DNA from: Agelas oroides
Lineage: Eukaryota > Porifera > Demospongiae > Agelasida > Agelasidae
Assembly (NCBI GenBank): GCA_949130485.1
Contig: OX422204.1
Coordinates: 5,146,015 to 5,210,014, forward strand
Length of the DNA stretch: 64,000 nt
Direction of reading: 5' to 3'
The position numbers and the translations under genes were made by a program. The notes beneath the pieces were generated by a model. The model did no database searches, had not been told where the DNA came from, and saw only the letters and a list, made by a program, of their open reading frames with translations. Of the stretch, positions 36,091-49,100 are shown piece by piece. Positions within the stretch are counted from its first letter, which is position 1, and every line of letters starts with the position of its first letter.

Positions 36091-36905
36091 GACCTGAGAA
36101 CCTCTGTGTAAGCAAATGTGACCGTCCATTCTGAGAACAAGTGCACCTCCACATTGTCTTGCTGTATACTGTTTCTGAAAACTTTGACTCCATGGATAAT
36201 TGTTCTGATTGAAAAATCTAGTCTGATGAAAGTACACTTTTGTATTTATCAATAAAAGTGGATGATTTGGATTCCGTTTATCTTTTTCATCTTGAAACAC
36301 AGGGAGGTGTACACATCACTAGCATTTGTCCTGAGCTGATGTAGAAATTGTTGTGAATGAAGTTCACATAGCTGAGAATGTTGCAGGTGGCCTGTATGTT
36401 TCCCATGTTCCACAACTTGCTCAAAGTAATGTTCAACTAATTAAGCCTACAAATAAATGAAGTAGTACACAATCTTCTTGTTGATGATGATTTCCAAGTT
36501 TATGGCTATGTTGTTTGGTTTGAAAGGAAATGCTGCTGTATCACCATATACTCATCCCTATACTCATCACTGATGTAAAGGGCTAACATTCCAATGTCAG
36601 GTTGAACTGCAGGTACTAGTTCCAGTGGGTTACCTTCTGTTATTCTGTTTGCATATGTGAAATGTTAGATCCAGGTGGGCAGGTCTGATTTAGGTTCATT
36701 GTGATCCACCATTAAACTTTGAGCATAGGCTACCTTCTGGATGGAACTCGATGAACACTTTCTGATACAGTGAAAACAAAGTTTAGTTGAGTTTGGTGCA
36801 AATGTTGTTTGTTGGAGGTGTTTTAACACAGGAAACAGCCATGGAGGTGTAATGTATCTGTATATTAGTTCTACTTTCTTCATCTTGTTCCACACAACTG
36901 TGTGT
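36090..36905 (-). pseudogene. Decayed downstream part of a beta-helix family gene (uncertain)
   Basis: Minus-strand frames such as QCGGALVLRMDGHICLHRG and LHQLLINTKVYFHQT-like pieces have the Asn/Gly/hydrophobic pattern of the family but are split among frames. No signal or stop context supports a gene. The link to the copy at 37340-38085 rests on strand and proximity. Confidence 0.3.
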
Positions 36906-37007
36906 TGGGAAACTTAGGTGGACCCATCTGTGTCTCTGATGTTAACTTCTTCATTTACTGTAATCCGATTGCACCATTTATACCGAGAGAAGAATATTTC
37001 AACTCCT

Positions 37008-37335
37008 GGACCACTTTTTCGCTCACCCATGGCTTGCTTGGCATCAGCAAATAGGGCCAATGCTTGGCAAACGCCCATGGCACGCACACAGCGTGGTGAC
37101 ATGTTGAAACATAGGCCTAATATGAGATGGCTGCGAACAGTGCGAAAGAATCTCTTCCGAGTCTTCCAACAACTTTCCGTTCTTCCGATTAGTCTCGCAA
37201 GCCTCATCTGCAAAGGGTGTGGGGGGGGGAGGGGGGGGGGGGGGGGGGGTGCATGCCTCCAAACTCCCCTAGCTGTTGCATGCTTACACACGCACCACTA
37301 ACCTGACCACTCCAAATTTGATGGCTACGGCCCTG
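37008..37335. mobile_element. hAT-type element, 5'-truncated copy
   Basis: It is nearly identical in arrangement to 26277-26742 (ATGGCTTGCTTGGC, CACGCACACAGCGTGGTGAC) and ends GATGGCTACGGCCCTG. The left terminus is missing. The shared G/C-rich part has expanded to about 30 G at 37217-37250. It interrupts the beta-helix pseudogene. Confidence 0.7.
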
Positions 37336-37339
37336 TTAC

Positions 37340-38085
37340 AGTCATGTGTTGCATAGATTGTACCACTATACGATACATTGATAAGTTGCCTGTGAAGTTG
37401 TTGGTTCCAGTGAATGTAGCTAAGCCATGTGAAAATTGCACTACCATAGTCAGCTGGGTTGTTCATAAAGTTGCTGATTCCATTGAATGTAAGTACAACA
37501 TTGCTGTATGCACCACTATCTCTATTTGGATGGTTGTCAATGTAGTTGTGTTAGTTCCATTGAAGATAAGTACATTATTGTATTCTGCACAAATTGCACC
37601 ACCTGGACCTTTTTCTGCCGAGTTGTTAATGAAACTACAATTTCCATGGAAGGTAAGTACGGCAGTATGTTTTATGTAGATTTCACCACGAACTCCTACT
37701 TCAACATTGTTTGCTGAGAAAATGTTGTCAAGAAAGCTGTTGTTTCCTGTAAACTCTAGCAAGCTTGCTACAGCCGAGACTGCCCCAGCACCTAGCTCCT
37801 TCAGAAGCCTGAATACTCTTATGGCTGTTCTTGAAAAAGGTAGTGTTCCCAGTGAATGTCAAGGTGCTGTTGTTAGCAGTATTATACCACATCCACATAT
37901 CTCACTCAATGACTCACATCCACATTGATTATGTGTAAACTTATACTCTCTGCCAGAGTAATGCTGGTGTGAGTACTGTAAGTGCAGTGCCAAAGTTGTC
38001 ATGGAAAGGACAGTTAATTAGTTTAGTATTTTGGGGGGATTGCAGCTGCAGAGCAGAGTAGGATGACTGTATAGTCGTTTTTGTA
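37340..38085 (-). pseudogene. Beta-helix (Pmp-like repeat) family fragment
   Basis: Frames on the minus strand spell repeated beta-helix rungs: LTFTGNTTFFKNS, LEFTGNNSFLDN, LTFHGNCSFINNSAEKGPGGAI and LTFNGISNFMNNPADYGSAI. The FxxN and GGAI motifs are those of chlamydial polymorphic membrane protein repeats, which also occur in eukaryotic secreted proteins. The rungs fall in all three frames, so several frameshifts separate them. The hAT copy at 37008-37335 cuts the 3' side. Confidence 0.7.
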
Positions 38086-38542
38086 CCTAGTTGATTTTCG
38101 TTACTCAGTGCTTGTCAGGCATACTGCAAGAAACTAATGCATGATGAAAAGGCCTGGGTGTGAGGATGTTGTTGTTGTTTTTTTGTAAGTACAGATGGTC
38201 AAATTCTACAATCAGTTTTGATTTTGCACTGACTTGCATGGTTGAATTTTAGCTGAATTTTAGCTGAACTTAACCAGTACAAGAACAACAACTTATCTTT
38301 ATGCAGGCTACTTTAGTGAAGTACATACAATGTCATGTATTAACGTTGAAAGAAGACATCTAGCTTCCATGCGGTACGAGACCAGGCTAGGTTCCACCGA
38401 CGTAGGCAAGAGCGTCAGTGGACAAGTTACTCGCTACCCGATTGATCGTGCAAGTTGCACCGGAAGTCACATACCAATTAGGGCGGTGCCACATGGGATT
38501 GGATGAAAAGACAGCCTCCCGTTCTGTGCCGAAGTTCGTTCC

Positions 38543-39974
38543 TAGTCTCGTGCCCAGACCCTCTCGCACTTTTCGGGGGGTCACTCGGGAAATGAGAAAT
38601 GGGAAACGAGGAAATGGGGAAATGGAACGGCAATTCACAAGTTTTGAGTCGGTGTAAAAGAAGACAGTAGAGTGTACTGTTGTGCAAAGTAGCTAAAGTC
38701 ATGATTAGCTAGAGGAAGTGCTTCTAGTGAGAAAAGTAGGAAGAATAAATCAGCACTAACAGTAGCATGGCAATAGAACTGGAGTGTGTGCATATATCTA
38801 CTTTATCAGACAGTAAATAGAATTGTCTCACTCAGGTATAAAGCTGTTGTACATTCCCTCCTCCACTCAGTGCATCCAAACTATAATGTAATTATATTCT
38901 CTACAGAGCCAGTGTGGGTATCCACTGAAGAATGACTGCAACAGGCATTTTGTGAACTTCTGTTGAATATAGATGCATTAAGTTTGAATAGTACATGCTG
39001 TTTTAATAATAGTGCTGTATGTGAGACAAACAGTGGCGTAGCCAGGACACAGCCGATGCTAGGGCACAACATGGGCACAGTACGTTTGTGGGGATTTCAG
39101 CGCAAAACGAAGAAACAAACTTGGTCTGGGGGGTTACCCCCTCAGAAAATTTTGGAACTTTTGAGCTTCCCAGGTCGATTCTGAGGCTATTTCAGGCCAT
39201 ACCGTCGCCTTGAATGAGGAGCACTCCCACTATGCCGGATTTGTGTGCGGTGTAAAGTCACCATTACTCACGGCAAACTCGCGTGCAGTGAGATTAGGGG
39301 AAGCGTACGAGACTTCGTTATAATAAGTAAGTCTCGTACGCTCCCCGATCTCACTGCACACAATTTCTGAGGATACAGATAGCTATCTGCGCTGCTAGAT
39401 TCAAGACCTTTATGTATTTTTAGCACCCGATCGCGGTTGACAATGGCCGCGACTTTCGGCGTCGATAATTTGCAAGCGCGCCTGCAGTTGGTGGGGCACG
39501 GCCTCCGGTTGCTGGGGCACGTGCCCCAGTGTGCCCCAGCTTGGCTACGCCACTGGAGACAAATATATGTATATCCATAACAATGCAAGCAACTGCATGA
39601 AGAAGCTTCAAAATGACTCCTTGTGTAAAGTTGGAACAAAGTATGGACAATTCCAAATTTCAAGAAATGGCTAACATGCAAGCTCCCAAAAGTGAAGAAC
39701 TTGTACATAGAATTAGCTTGCAGACTGTGATGCAATGCCGTTGCATACCCTTTGGTGCCAACTGTCAGGCAAAGATGATCTCTTAGTGAGTGCATGCATG
39801 GACATTGACTTCCCCTTGATGACTGCAGAAGCAAAATGTCAGCAGTTTGCTGAGTGAAATGCAATGTACCATCTTCCCATTTCCCCATTTCCTCATTTCC
39901 CATTTCTCATTTCTCATTTCCTCGTTCCTACTTTTAGAGTGACCTCTTTTCGGGAGGGTCTGGGGACGAGACTA
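38543..39974. mobile_element. 1.43-kb element with about 100-bp inverted ends, hosting a nested hAT
   Basis: The left end TAGTCTCGTGCCCAGACCCT and the right end GGGTCTGGGGACGAGACTA are inverted repeats. Both continue inward into a TCACTC/GAGTGA box and then CATTTCC-type runs. TTCGTTCC lies directly left of the element and one base right of it. The interior has no transposase, and the hAT copy 39031-39555 sits inside. Confidence 0.65.
39031..39555. mobile_element. hAT-type element with perfect 8-bp target duplication
   Basis: The element runs from CAGTGGCGTAGCCAGGAC to TTGGCTACGCCACTG and is flanked on both sides by GAGACAAA (39023-39030 and 39556-39563). An inner hairpin at 39283-39360 pairs GCAGTGAGATTAGGGGAAGC with its near complement around CGTACGAGACT. 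It is non-autonomous. This is the cleanest insertion in the window. Confidence 0.9.
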
Positions 39975-39975
39975 C

Positions 39976-40060
39976 TTCGTTCCCAGGCCCCGCCCAGCTT
40001 TCCGACGCTTTCGGTACCGTACTGCAAGCGACGGAAAGCTGGGCGGGGCCTGGGAACGAG
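39976..40060. mobile_element. GC-rich hairpin MITE upstream of the transporter gene
   Basis: GTTCCCAGGCCCCGCCCAGC is answered by GCTGGGCGGGGCCTGGGAAC. The arms are separated by a roughly 35-bp centre (GACGCTTTCGGTACCGTACT). It belongs to the same family as 35980-36090. Each arm carries a GGGCGGGG GC-box, about 110 bp before the ATG at 40168. Confidence 0.75.
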
Positions 40061-40167
40061 GCTGGCAGTGAACCGGCACCCGTTCTCGGACTCAGTGCTA
40101 CTCCATCACGTAGTCGAGTCCCTCGCTGAAATTCTGAAGCATCTTTAATACCTGGAAACACAGTGAC

Positions 40168-43100
40168 ATGTCAGAAAAAATCGAGTTGCAGTCTGAAGGG
40201 GACGATACCTCACGCACAGAGCAAGACGATACCACAGTTGATGCACAAGGAACTTCACCTAGTACTAAAGTGACATTGAGTCGGTGGAGGAAAATCTCCT
40301 TCACCGTGGTGACCTTGCTCTCCTACCTGTTCCTGAACGCTGGCGTCTCACTGGTCACACCTTTTTATGCTATTGTGGTCAGTTTCAATGTATCACCCAG
40401 GGGGTAGGACAAGCTCATGTGCACAAAATATCATATGCGAAAGTTGGTCAATAGCAAATAGACATATCATGGGAAACGGAAGGTGATCCTGGCCTGATTC
40501 TGGGGTGAAAATAGACAGGACAGCAAATAAATATTAAACTTATAGAGTGTGCTAAATCATGCATACAATTAATGACCTAAACACTAGACAGTCACATGAT
40601 ATAATTCTGAACTTGCCCTACTGCCTCTCCAATGTGCCTTTTGTCTGGTAATCTGGCAAGCCAGACCCGCTTCTGCAAGAAAGGGTCAAGTGAACTATGT
40701 ATAGGCTTTAACTGGATGATGTAACAGGATTTCTTGCTAGTGCACATGCCTCCGAGGTGTATATCCGAAATAATTTTTGCAGCTCTAGTGCAAAGGATGA
40801 ACTGGCTCTTTGTTGCTGCTTTCAAGATGGTTATTGCTACTCTAGCAATCATATAATGTCATGTGGCAACGTACTGTAACGCAATTGACTTCACCCTTTT
40901 TTAGCAGAAGTGAGGGTAGCTTTGATTCAAATTGGAAGCATCCCCTTGAATATAAATGAATTTAGATGTTATGAGGCGAAAATAGAGCAAGTGAAAAAGC
41001 CGGCAGTCACCAGGAGTCGAACCCAGGACACCTCTGGCTTGAGCCACCAGTGCTCTGCCACTGAGCCACAACAGCCGGACAACCACCAGCCCTCACAATC
41101 CTCTATAATATACTACACAGGTGGTACTGAATGCCTCAGTTGCACACCTGGCAGCCACTCAGTATGTGCCGTCAGAACTCCGTTGGGGGTCGACTGGAAT
41201 GTGGCTCAAGCCAGAGGTGTCCTGGGTTTGACTCTCGGCGACTGCCGGCTTTTTCACTTTCCTCTATTTTCGCCTCATAACATCTAAATTCATTTATTTC
41301 CAGCATGACGCAAGATGCTCTGAGCATCCCCTTGAAGTTTGTAATGTGTCCACTACACAACTGAGGTGACCAAAATATAGGTCGTATCTAATCACTGGAC
41401 TGGATTCTGGACTGAATTGCTGGACTGGACTGATGGACTGGATTATTGGATCAGTATTTGAACTGAATTTGCTCATATCACCTGACCTCTAGCCAATCAG
41501 AAGAGTGGACAGGTCACATGTTTTGTATCAGCAAGTACAATGCCCTATTATACAATGTCAGCTGTAGCTAACCACCATGGTTGCCCCACTTAAACAGGAA
41601 GTTGCTCAGGCGTGCTCTGCACAACATTCAGTACTTCTAAGATACAAACACATGCTGAAAAAGTTATTGGTGAAGTTTTCTGTTTGTTTTGAAGTGGCTG
41701 AAATTGTCTAGAAGTAGTGAGACCATGGCCATGCAGTTCATTCATAATAAGTTGGGGGTCTAGTGCCCCCCCCACACACACACACACACACCCAGGGAAA
41801 TTTTCAGCCACGGTTTTTCCTAATGCCTTGCTGCATGTGAAAGATAAGGTTACATGGTCTTCATCCATGGAGCAGCTTGGTAAGCCCGTTGACTCTACTG
41901 TCACTAGTCTATTTCCAGGCCTCTCAACACAAACACTTTTCTAACAGATGATACCTGGTACCCTTTTACTCAATCGACTGTCCCTTATGTGATATGCATG
42001 AACAACCTAATGTTAGTTCAATGTTTTGCTGTTCAACAATCCAGTCCGTCAATCCAGTCCAGCAATCCAGCCCAGTGATTAGATACGATCCAAAATATAG
42101 TTGAGTGTTTTTTTACAGTGTGGCTAATCAGTAGTTTTTGGTCCCAGGGGTGTCATATTAGAGAAGTTCCACAGTAATTCTATACTAGGATGAGGATGCA
42201 GTAAGAGTGTGCAACTCTCATATGGTTTCTACACCTGCCATCTGGACAGTATGATGTAGGCAATCAGCAGTGAATATGCTTAGTGAGTGCTTAACATGAA
42301 GCCATTCTAGGTGCAAGTATACATTAGCTCAGTGAACACTGTAGGAAAAGCCTGCCTCTATGCTGCTGTGTTTTCACAGCTTAGTATATTCACTGCTGAT
42401 TGCGGTACTTCATACTGTCCAGATGGCAGGTGAAGAAACTGGGTGCTAGTTGCACACTTTTACTGTAATAAACTCTTGATTCTAGTAGGTGTGGTGCAAG
42501 TGCTCAGTTAATAATTGACCATGCCCCTCATTTGCACTCACAATAACAAATGTTGGATGTATACCAATGTCAATGATAGCAATTTGAGGCTAGTCTGCTT
42601 TTAAAGACAACTGGCTGCTAAATTTTGTCACATCAGAGGCCTCTCAAAGGGCACAGTGCCCAGTGTAGGCACCTGTACGTTATGACCAACTAATTATGGT
42701 ATTCCCAAATATCTAGCTCATTGTCCCTGGAAAAAATACCATATATGCTTGAAATTATGCTATATGGAGCTGTGTGGAATATAGACGACTGAGTATTGAT
42801 ATGGTTGGTGATGCTGCAAGATTCAGACTCAGAATGTAGATGCTGGCTGTCAATCACTTGATTCACCGTCGGCTGAGCTGGAACTCATGTTGTAGTCTAT
42901 TCAGCGACTGATGGTTTTGCAACAGCACCTCTAGCCTCATGTGACAACTTTATTAATTGTTCCATTGTTCTCTGTTGAAGTATTGTGCTCCAAATTTTAG
43001 GAATTATGTTTGTATGCTTCCACCTACTATGTATTCTCAAAATTATGCCAGCTAGGCTAATGTACACCTTCTTAGTCCTTTGTAAAAAAAACCCAGTGAG

Positions 43101-46100
43101 AAATCAGGAGCAAGCATAATAGGGACGGGACATACAGTGGAACCCCTCTATAGCGGACACCATTGGGAGCCAGTATTTTGTCCCTTATAGCGAGGTGTCC
43201 CTAACTTAGGGCTTCCAGTGTATTTTTGGTAGGCGTGGTATGTGTAATCGGGCTGTAGAGCACAAAGTGGCTGCACTTTCTGAGCTTTCCCTTGCTATAC
43301 GCTGGCGGGGAAGGCTAAGCAGAGGCTAGTACTATGAGTAACAGTACTAATCTAATGTCAAGTTGTTAACTCCAGTAGCGATGGACAATCTAGCTAAAAA
43401 GGCCGACGCGAGTGTCCACTAAATCTGGGTCGTTAAGTATTGTTTGTGTACAGTTGGGAGCGTGGAAACTGTCCGTTATACGGAGTAGCAGGCTGTCTGC
43501 TGTTCAGGGGTTGCTTATAAGTATTGAAGTGAATGGAAGGACAGATGGGACTTTTGGAATTGTCCGTTATATCATGGTTGTCCGGTGTTGAGGGGTGTGC
43601 GTTAAGCGGGGTTCCATTGTATGCACTTTCAGCATTTAGCTGTTGTTAAGCAACTGGAGAGAAATGTAGCCACTCAATTTACTCATCCAAGTTAAGGGAT
43701 TCCTGAGCTTAATTTTTTGCTGCCTTTGAATGGAAACAAGTGTCAGCTGTTTGGTTAACTGTTGCTTAGCAACCTGAGAGAAATTTTACTTATCCATCTT
43801 GGTTAAGGATTCATGAGTCCCTTTGACTGTTTTAGTACAGCTTCAGCTGTTTACTTAGCTGTGGTTTACCATGTGTACAATCAGGCCACACTGACAGCCA
43901 TCCTTGATCTGTGACAGTAGCCTTGTTCCCAGGCCACTCCTAGATTTTATCTTGCAGCTGTGGAGAAAATCGGGACAAGGCCTGGTAGCTACTATTACTA
44001 CATCACAGACCAGAGATGGACTCAGTTTCGTAAAGATGGCAACGCGCCCACACAATATGCGGCCGGTACAGTAAGCGATCAAGTTGCCTAGATGTTTGGC
44101 CAACAGCTATGGACTTCGCAAATATACCAAGTCGTTAATGAATGATGTGTAGACATAAGTGGAAGGCGTTATGCATTGACTGAAAAGGAATGGGAAAGCA
44201 GCAGGCTGAGCCGTGTCAAAACTAGTGTTTGCACTACCTTGGGCCACTACCATCAAAGAAGCTCAGAGACAGGGCTAGAACAGCTTAGATAACTTGTACG
44301 TACTTACAACTAGCCTTACCATCTGGTTCCTTGTCCTTGATGATAGTAGCCCGAGTGCAGAGTGTGCTTGCTCTCAGCCTGCTGCTTTCCCGATCCCTTT
44401 CAGTCAACAACCATGCAAAACAACTTCCACTTATGTCTACACATTAGTGACTTACATAGTACTTGAGAAGTTCGAAGCTAGCTGTTGGCCAAACATCTAG
44501 GCAAATTTTCTGTTTGATCGCTTACTGTACTGGCCACTTATTGAGAGGGCACGTTGCTATCATTATGAAACTGAGTCCACATTACAGAAATGAGGCTATT
44601 GTGGGAGAGTTACTGTTGATTTTAGCTGCTGTACACGTGTGCATTTCATTGACTTCCATAATCTGATCAGACAGGTTTGTGGCTGATAATTAAGTGTTGT
44701 AGCCGTTTGCACTTATCAGTGGGTGAAAGTGGCTAAATGAGATGCACATCTGTGTTTTTCCAAGTCTGCCCTTCAACAAATCTGCCCTTCAACAAATCTG
44801 CCCTTCAACAAATCTGCCCTTCAACAAATCTGCACTTCAACAAACCTCTTCTTCAGCAAATTTGCCCTTCAGCAAATTCACCTTTCTGAAGTCCTACAGT
44901 GCTGAAGTGCAGATTTGCAGAAGTGCAGACTTGCTAAAGTGCAGATTTGCCAAAACACAATGGAAATGGGGCATTCTCACTTGGCCACCTTCACCCACTC
45001 ACCCCACTGAAGACTCTATGTCCCCAGGTCCCCAGTCCTCAGGACCCTGGGTCCAATATTTATAGTGTCCTCTTATTCCCAGGCCTTCTTCACCTCAAGT
45101 TCTTGACTGCTGTTTTGAGCCACTAAGTAGCCCATGTACAAATATACTGTCCTGTGTAGGTGCTAATTCAGTGCCTTAGAGCACTTATGGTATAGATGGT
45201 TTACAAATGTCAATTAAGCATTCTGTAGCACTTATTTGCCTGTATTTTACACACGGCTACACCAAATGCACACCCAACTCTTGCCCTCTGGAAATGAAGC
45301 CACACCCCATGAAAACTATCTATACTATGCGCCAGCCTTTGTTCATGCCTAGCCTCGCTCCCAGGCCTTCCCCGAGATTGTGATCGCTTGCAGTATGCAA
45401 AGACGGAGACGAAAGGTCTGGGAGATTGCATCATGTTGATGACGTCAGGTAGACAGACGGTAGACAGATGGGGGTCAGTGCCTGATTGTTGTAACTCACA
45501 AATGTTGTGCAACTACCAAACAATGAGCTGGATTAATGCTTGTCTTTCAGTCTCAAGTCCTTTGACAAGATATTTACAAGAAGAGCCTCAAGATTCTTCG
45601 TTGGGCACCGCTACCCCGTGTGTCTGCCTAGCTATCATTATGTCACGTTAACATGCATGCATATGGCAAAATCTCCCAGGCCTTTCCTCTCTGTTTTTGT
45701 AAGCAATCAAAAATTGGATGCTGGGAAAGGCCTGGGGTTTATGCCTGACAGCCCACTACAGTAATGTCATTTCCACGCCTTCCTGCCATCCAGTTTTTGA
45801 TAATAAGTTTTCAGCTTTGCGAACATTCTGAACTTTGACAGATACTGCAAGAAAAGGCCCTCTTCCTCCCATCCTAGCTAGGTAGACATGCTGTCATTTA
45901 TTTGATTGGGGTTTTTGACTAAGCTAAAGCGATCTGGCTAGTCAAAATTGGTTGATAGTACTCACCTCGCAGGCTAAACTTGTAAGTTGCTGGTTCAACA
46001 TTAGGTGAGTCACAAAAAGCCATTTTCACTGCCAGACATCTTCAGCTTTATTGAAAAAAAACCTTGTGTATCTATCGTACCCATTGCAACTTTGTCCATT

Positions 46101-49100
46101 GAGCCATTCTTGTACATAGCTTGTATGCATGCTTCTTGACCTTGGAATGTCTCTTAATTGTTGCTGTCACATGACTGAGGCTACCTCTACAATGTAGTAC
46201 ATTATTACTGCTCAAAATCAGTAGAGAAATCCCCCTCATTTTCTTGTTCCCACACAGGCACAGCAGCACCATGTTGCAACCTACATTTCTGGGTTTGTTA
46301 TTGGCACAGCGCCACTATGCATCACTGTGATGTCTCCTTTGATTGGATACTTTGTAAGTACCACAGCAGTTGTACATTATGCTCTGTGGTCATCTGAACT
46401 GCATCCCGAGATGCGTAACAGTAGCTAGCACTTCAACTGAAATGATAGCTTTGGCTAGAAAAGTTTTACTGTGTATTAATAATATCCCAATACCCCGACA
46501 CACATGCACAAACAAGATAATGGAAAAATAGTGATTTTGTATCACGATGATTCATTGAACCAGAGGAGGTTGGAAGCTAGTAATTAGAGGTAGCCATTAG
46601 TGCTACGTGAATGACGTAATCCTACAGGCTGTGATACAAGTCCATAGTGAAAGGTGAAATTGATTTACGCAAACAGCTTTTGTTTGTTTGGGACGAAACT
46701 CACTCAGTGGATACTGCCAGGTGAGCTCTAGATCGACCACTATGGCATTTTATGATGCTCAGAATTTTCTGCGAGGATTCCTAAGGAAACAATTAAAATG
46801 CTTCGCATATAAGGAAGAGATATGGCACTCTTAGATATTGTACTCTTCACATCTAGATACGGCACTCTTCACATCTAGATACGGCACTCTTCACATCTAG
46901 ATACGGCACTCTTCACATCTAGATACAGCACTTTTCACATCTAGATACGGCACTCTTCACATCTAGATACGGCACTCTTCACATCTAGATACGGCACTCT
47001 TAACATCTAGATACGGCACTCTTCACATCTACATACGGCACTCTTCACATCTAGATACGGCACTCTTCACATCTACATACGGCACTCTTCACATCTACAT
47101 ACGGCACTCTTCACATCTAGATACAGCACTCTTCACATCTAGATACAGCACTCTTATGCAGTTTCTATGTGTGAAGAGTGCAGTATCTAGGTGTGATCTT
47201 CACACTTAAATACTGCACTGTGACTAAAAGGGTGGTTATGTTGCTCATTTATTTTGCATCAATAATCTTGACAACCACCTAGCAACAGGAAATATATGGA
47301 AAATCTTACCCACCTGTTACTATAGAAACACAAGCTAGGGTGAAGTGGACATTATCTTACATCACATTGATTCTTACAACATGTGTGTGATTCACATCTT
47401 GGAGTGTAACTACATGTTTGCAACCATCCATCCTACAGCTTCCTCACCTAGGAGTGAAGTTCACACAGCTTGCTGGTCTGCTGTGGGGAGGAGGAGCTTT
47501 CTTTCTGTTCGGGTAACACACATCTACATGTACAATGTGGCGTTTAAAATTATTGCTACTGTGTATAGCCTTGTTCCCAGGCCTTCCCCCCATCCAGTTT
47601 TTGCATGTATTTTATGTTCTGTGCATTGTCTGTTTGTAATGCGTCTATCAATGTTATGCTGCACTGTCCCCAGTGAAGGCTATAACTATATAATGAAGTA
47701 AAAGAGCCGAAACTAGGAGTCAGAAGTTCTGAAGTACGTAGCTGGCAAGCTAAACTTGAATTTAGCCTTAAGCTTCTGTCGAACCCTTTACGGACTGTAA
47801 TCCATGTCAGGTGTGCCATGAATGTCAGCATAAGGCTATGAATCTCATTAACACCTTTAGCTTGAGGTTTGGCTTATATGAACTAATGGCCTGCAAAGAC
47901 GGTACGTGACAGCCAAGTCTGTGTGATAAGCCTTTACTGGACACAGCCTGACTGTATCAGTCGCCAGGGTTCTCATGAATATCATTAAATGGCTGCTTTG
48001 TGGGCTGGTTTGGTCTCTCATTAAAACATCAAAATTCAGGGCAGGCGTGATAATCAAACCCTCTCGCAGTGGGTGGAAATTACTAGGGATTTGACACATG
48101 CAGTGTAGCTATGCAGTATACAGAGAACATTGCCATATTCAAGATGTCTTCGGAGGTAATCAAATTTCCGACTATAGGGCAACATTTTTCAGTCAAACCC
48201 TCCTGTGCTGCTCATTATCTGCCCATACACACACATCTACATGTACAATGTACAATGTGGCGTCTCATTAATGGCCTGCAAAGACTGGTGAGTATCATAG
48301 GGCATAAAATTGATAGGCGCATAAGTTCACTGTTTTTTCACCATACGTAGGTTTGTGTCCGTAATGCCGACGCCGGTGTTGTTTACAGTGTTCAGCTTCT
48401 TACTGAGGGTGGTGGATGGTACCGGCACTGCCATGTTCATGACAGTTTCATACACACTACTGACACAGTCCTACCCTGAGAAGAGGGGCACAATTGTTGT
48501 AAGTGATATTACAGTGGAACCCACTATAGCGGGTCACCATCGGGAATTAACATTTTGTCTTTTAAAGCTGTTGAGCACAATTAATGTGGCCATGTTTTCA
48601 GAGCGTTCCTTGCTGTACACTATGAGCAACATGCAGTTTATAAAAAGCTGTATTTTTTATTACAAGTCACACGAAAATACTACAAGTCATGTGAGGATCT
48701 GTATCAGGTACTGCAAGTCACGCATGCTACATCTGAACGTGCAATGAAATTGAAGGTTGTGTGTCGAGTGGGGGAGCACCAACACCAGCTGGCATATCAA
48801 TGTTCATCATGTGAAAGTTTTTGCACATACATGAAGTGTGAAGTTAAAACATAATGGGATATGGGGATGGGGCATTCATGGTTTGAATGGGTGGGGCATT
48901 TATGGCTCAAATGGGTGGGGCAGTTATGGCAAAGTGGGTTATTTTTTGGTGGGGGGGGGGGGGGGGGAGATGTGCTCGAAAACACTGGTCTTCAGGGGAG
49001 TATCCTTTCCGGTTCTCTCATGACCATGGGTTTTGGTCCCTTTGAACTCCCGACCCGTGGCCTACTGCAGAGAGGGTGGGACCACTCCCCGCCTAAAGTT

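Noticed and set aside
38387-38702. Overlapping frames in the 38.4-38.7 kb region
   Set aside because: They fall on the inverted end and CATTTCC-type runs of the 1.43-kb element.
40905-41090. A functional tRNA gene
   Set aside because: A and B boxes are present, but the arms do not fold into a clean cloverleaf and the tail is shared with a second copy, so a SINE is the better call.
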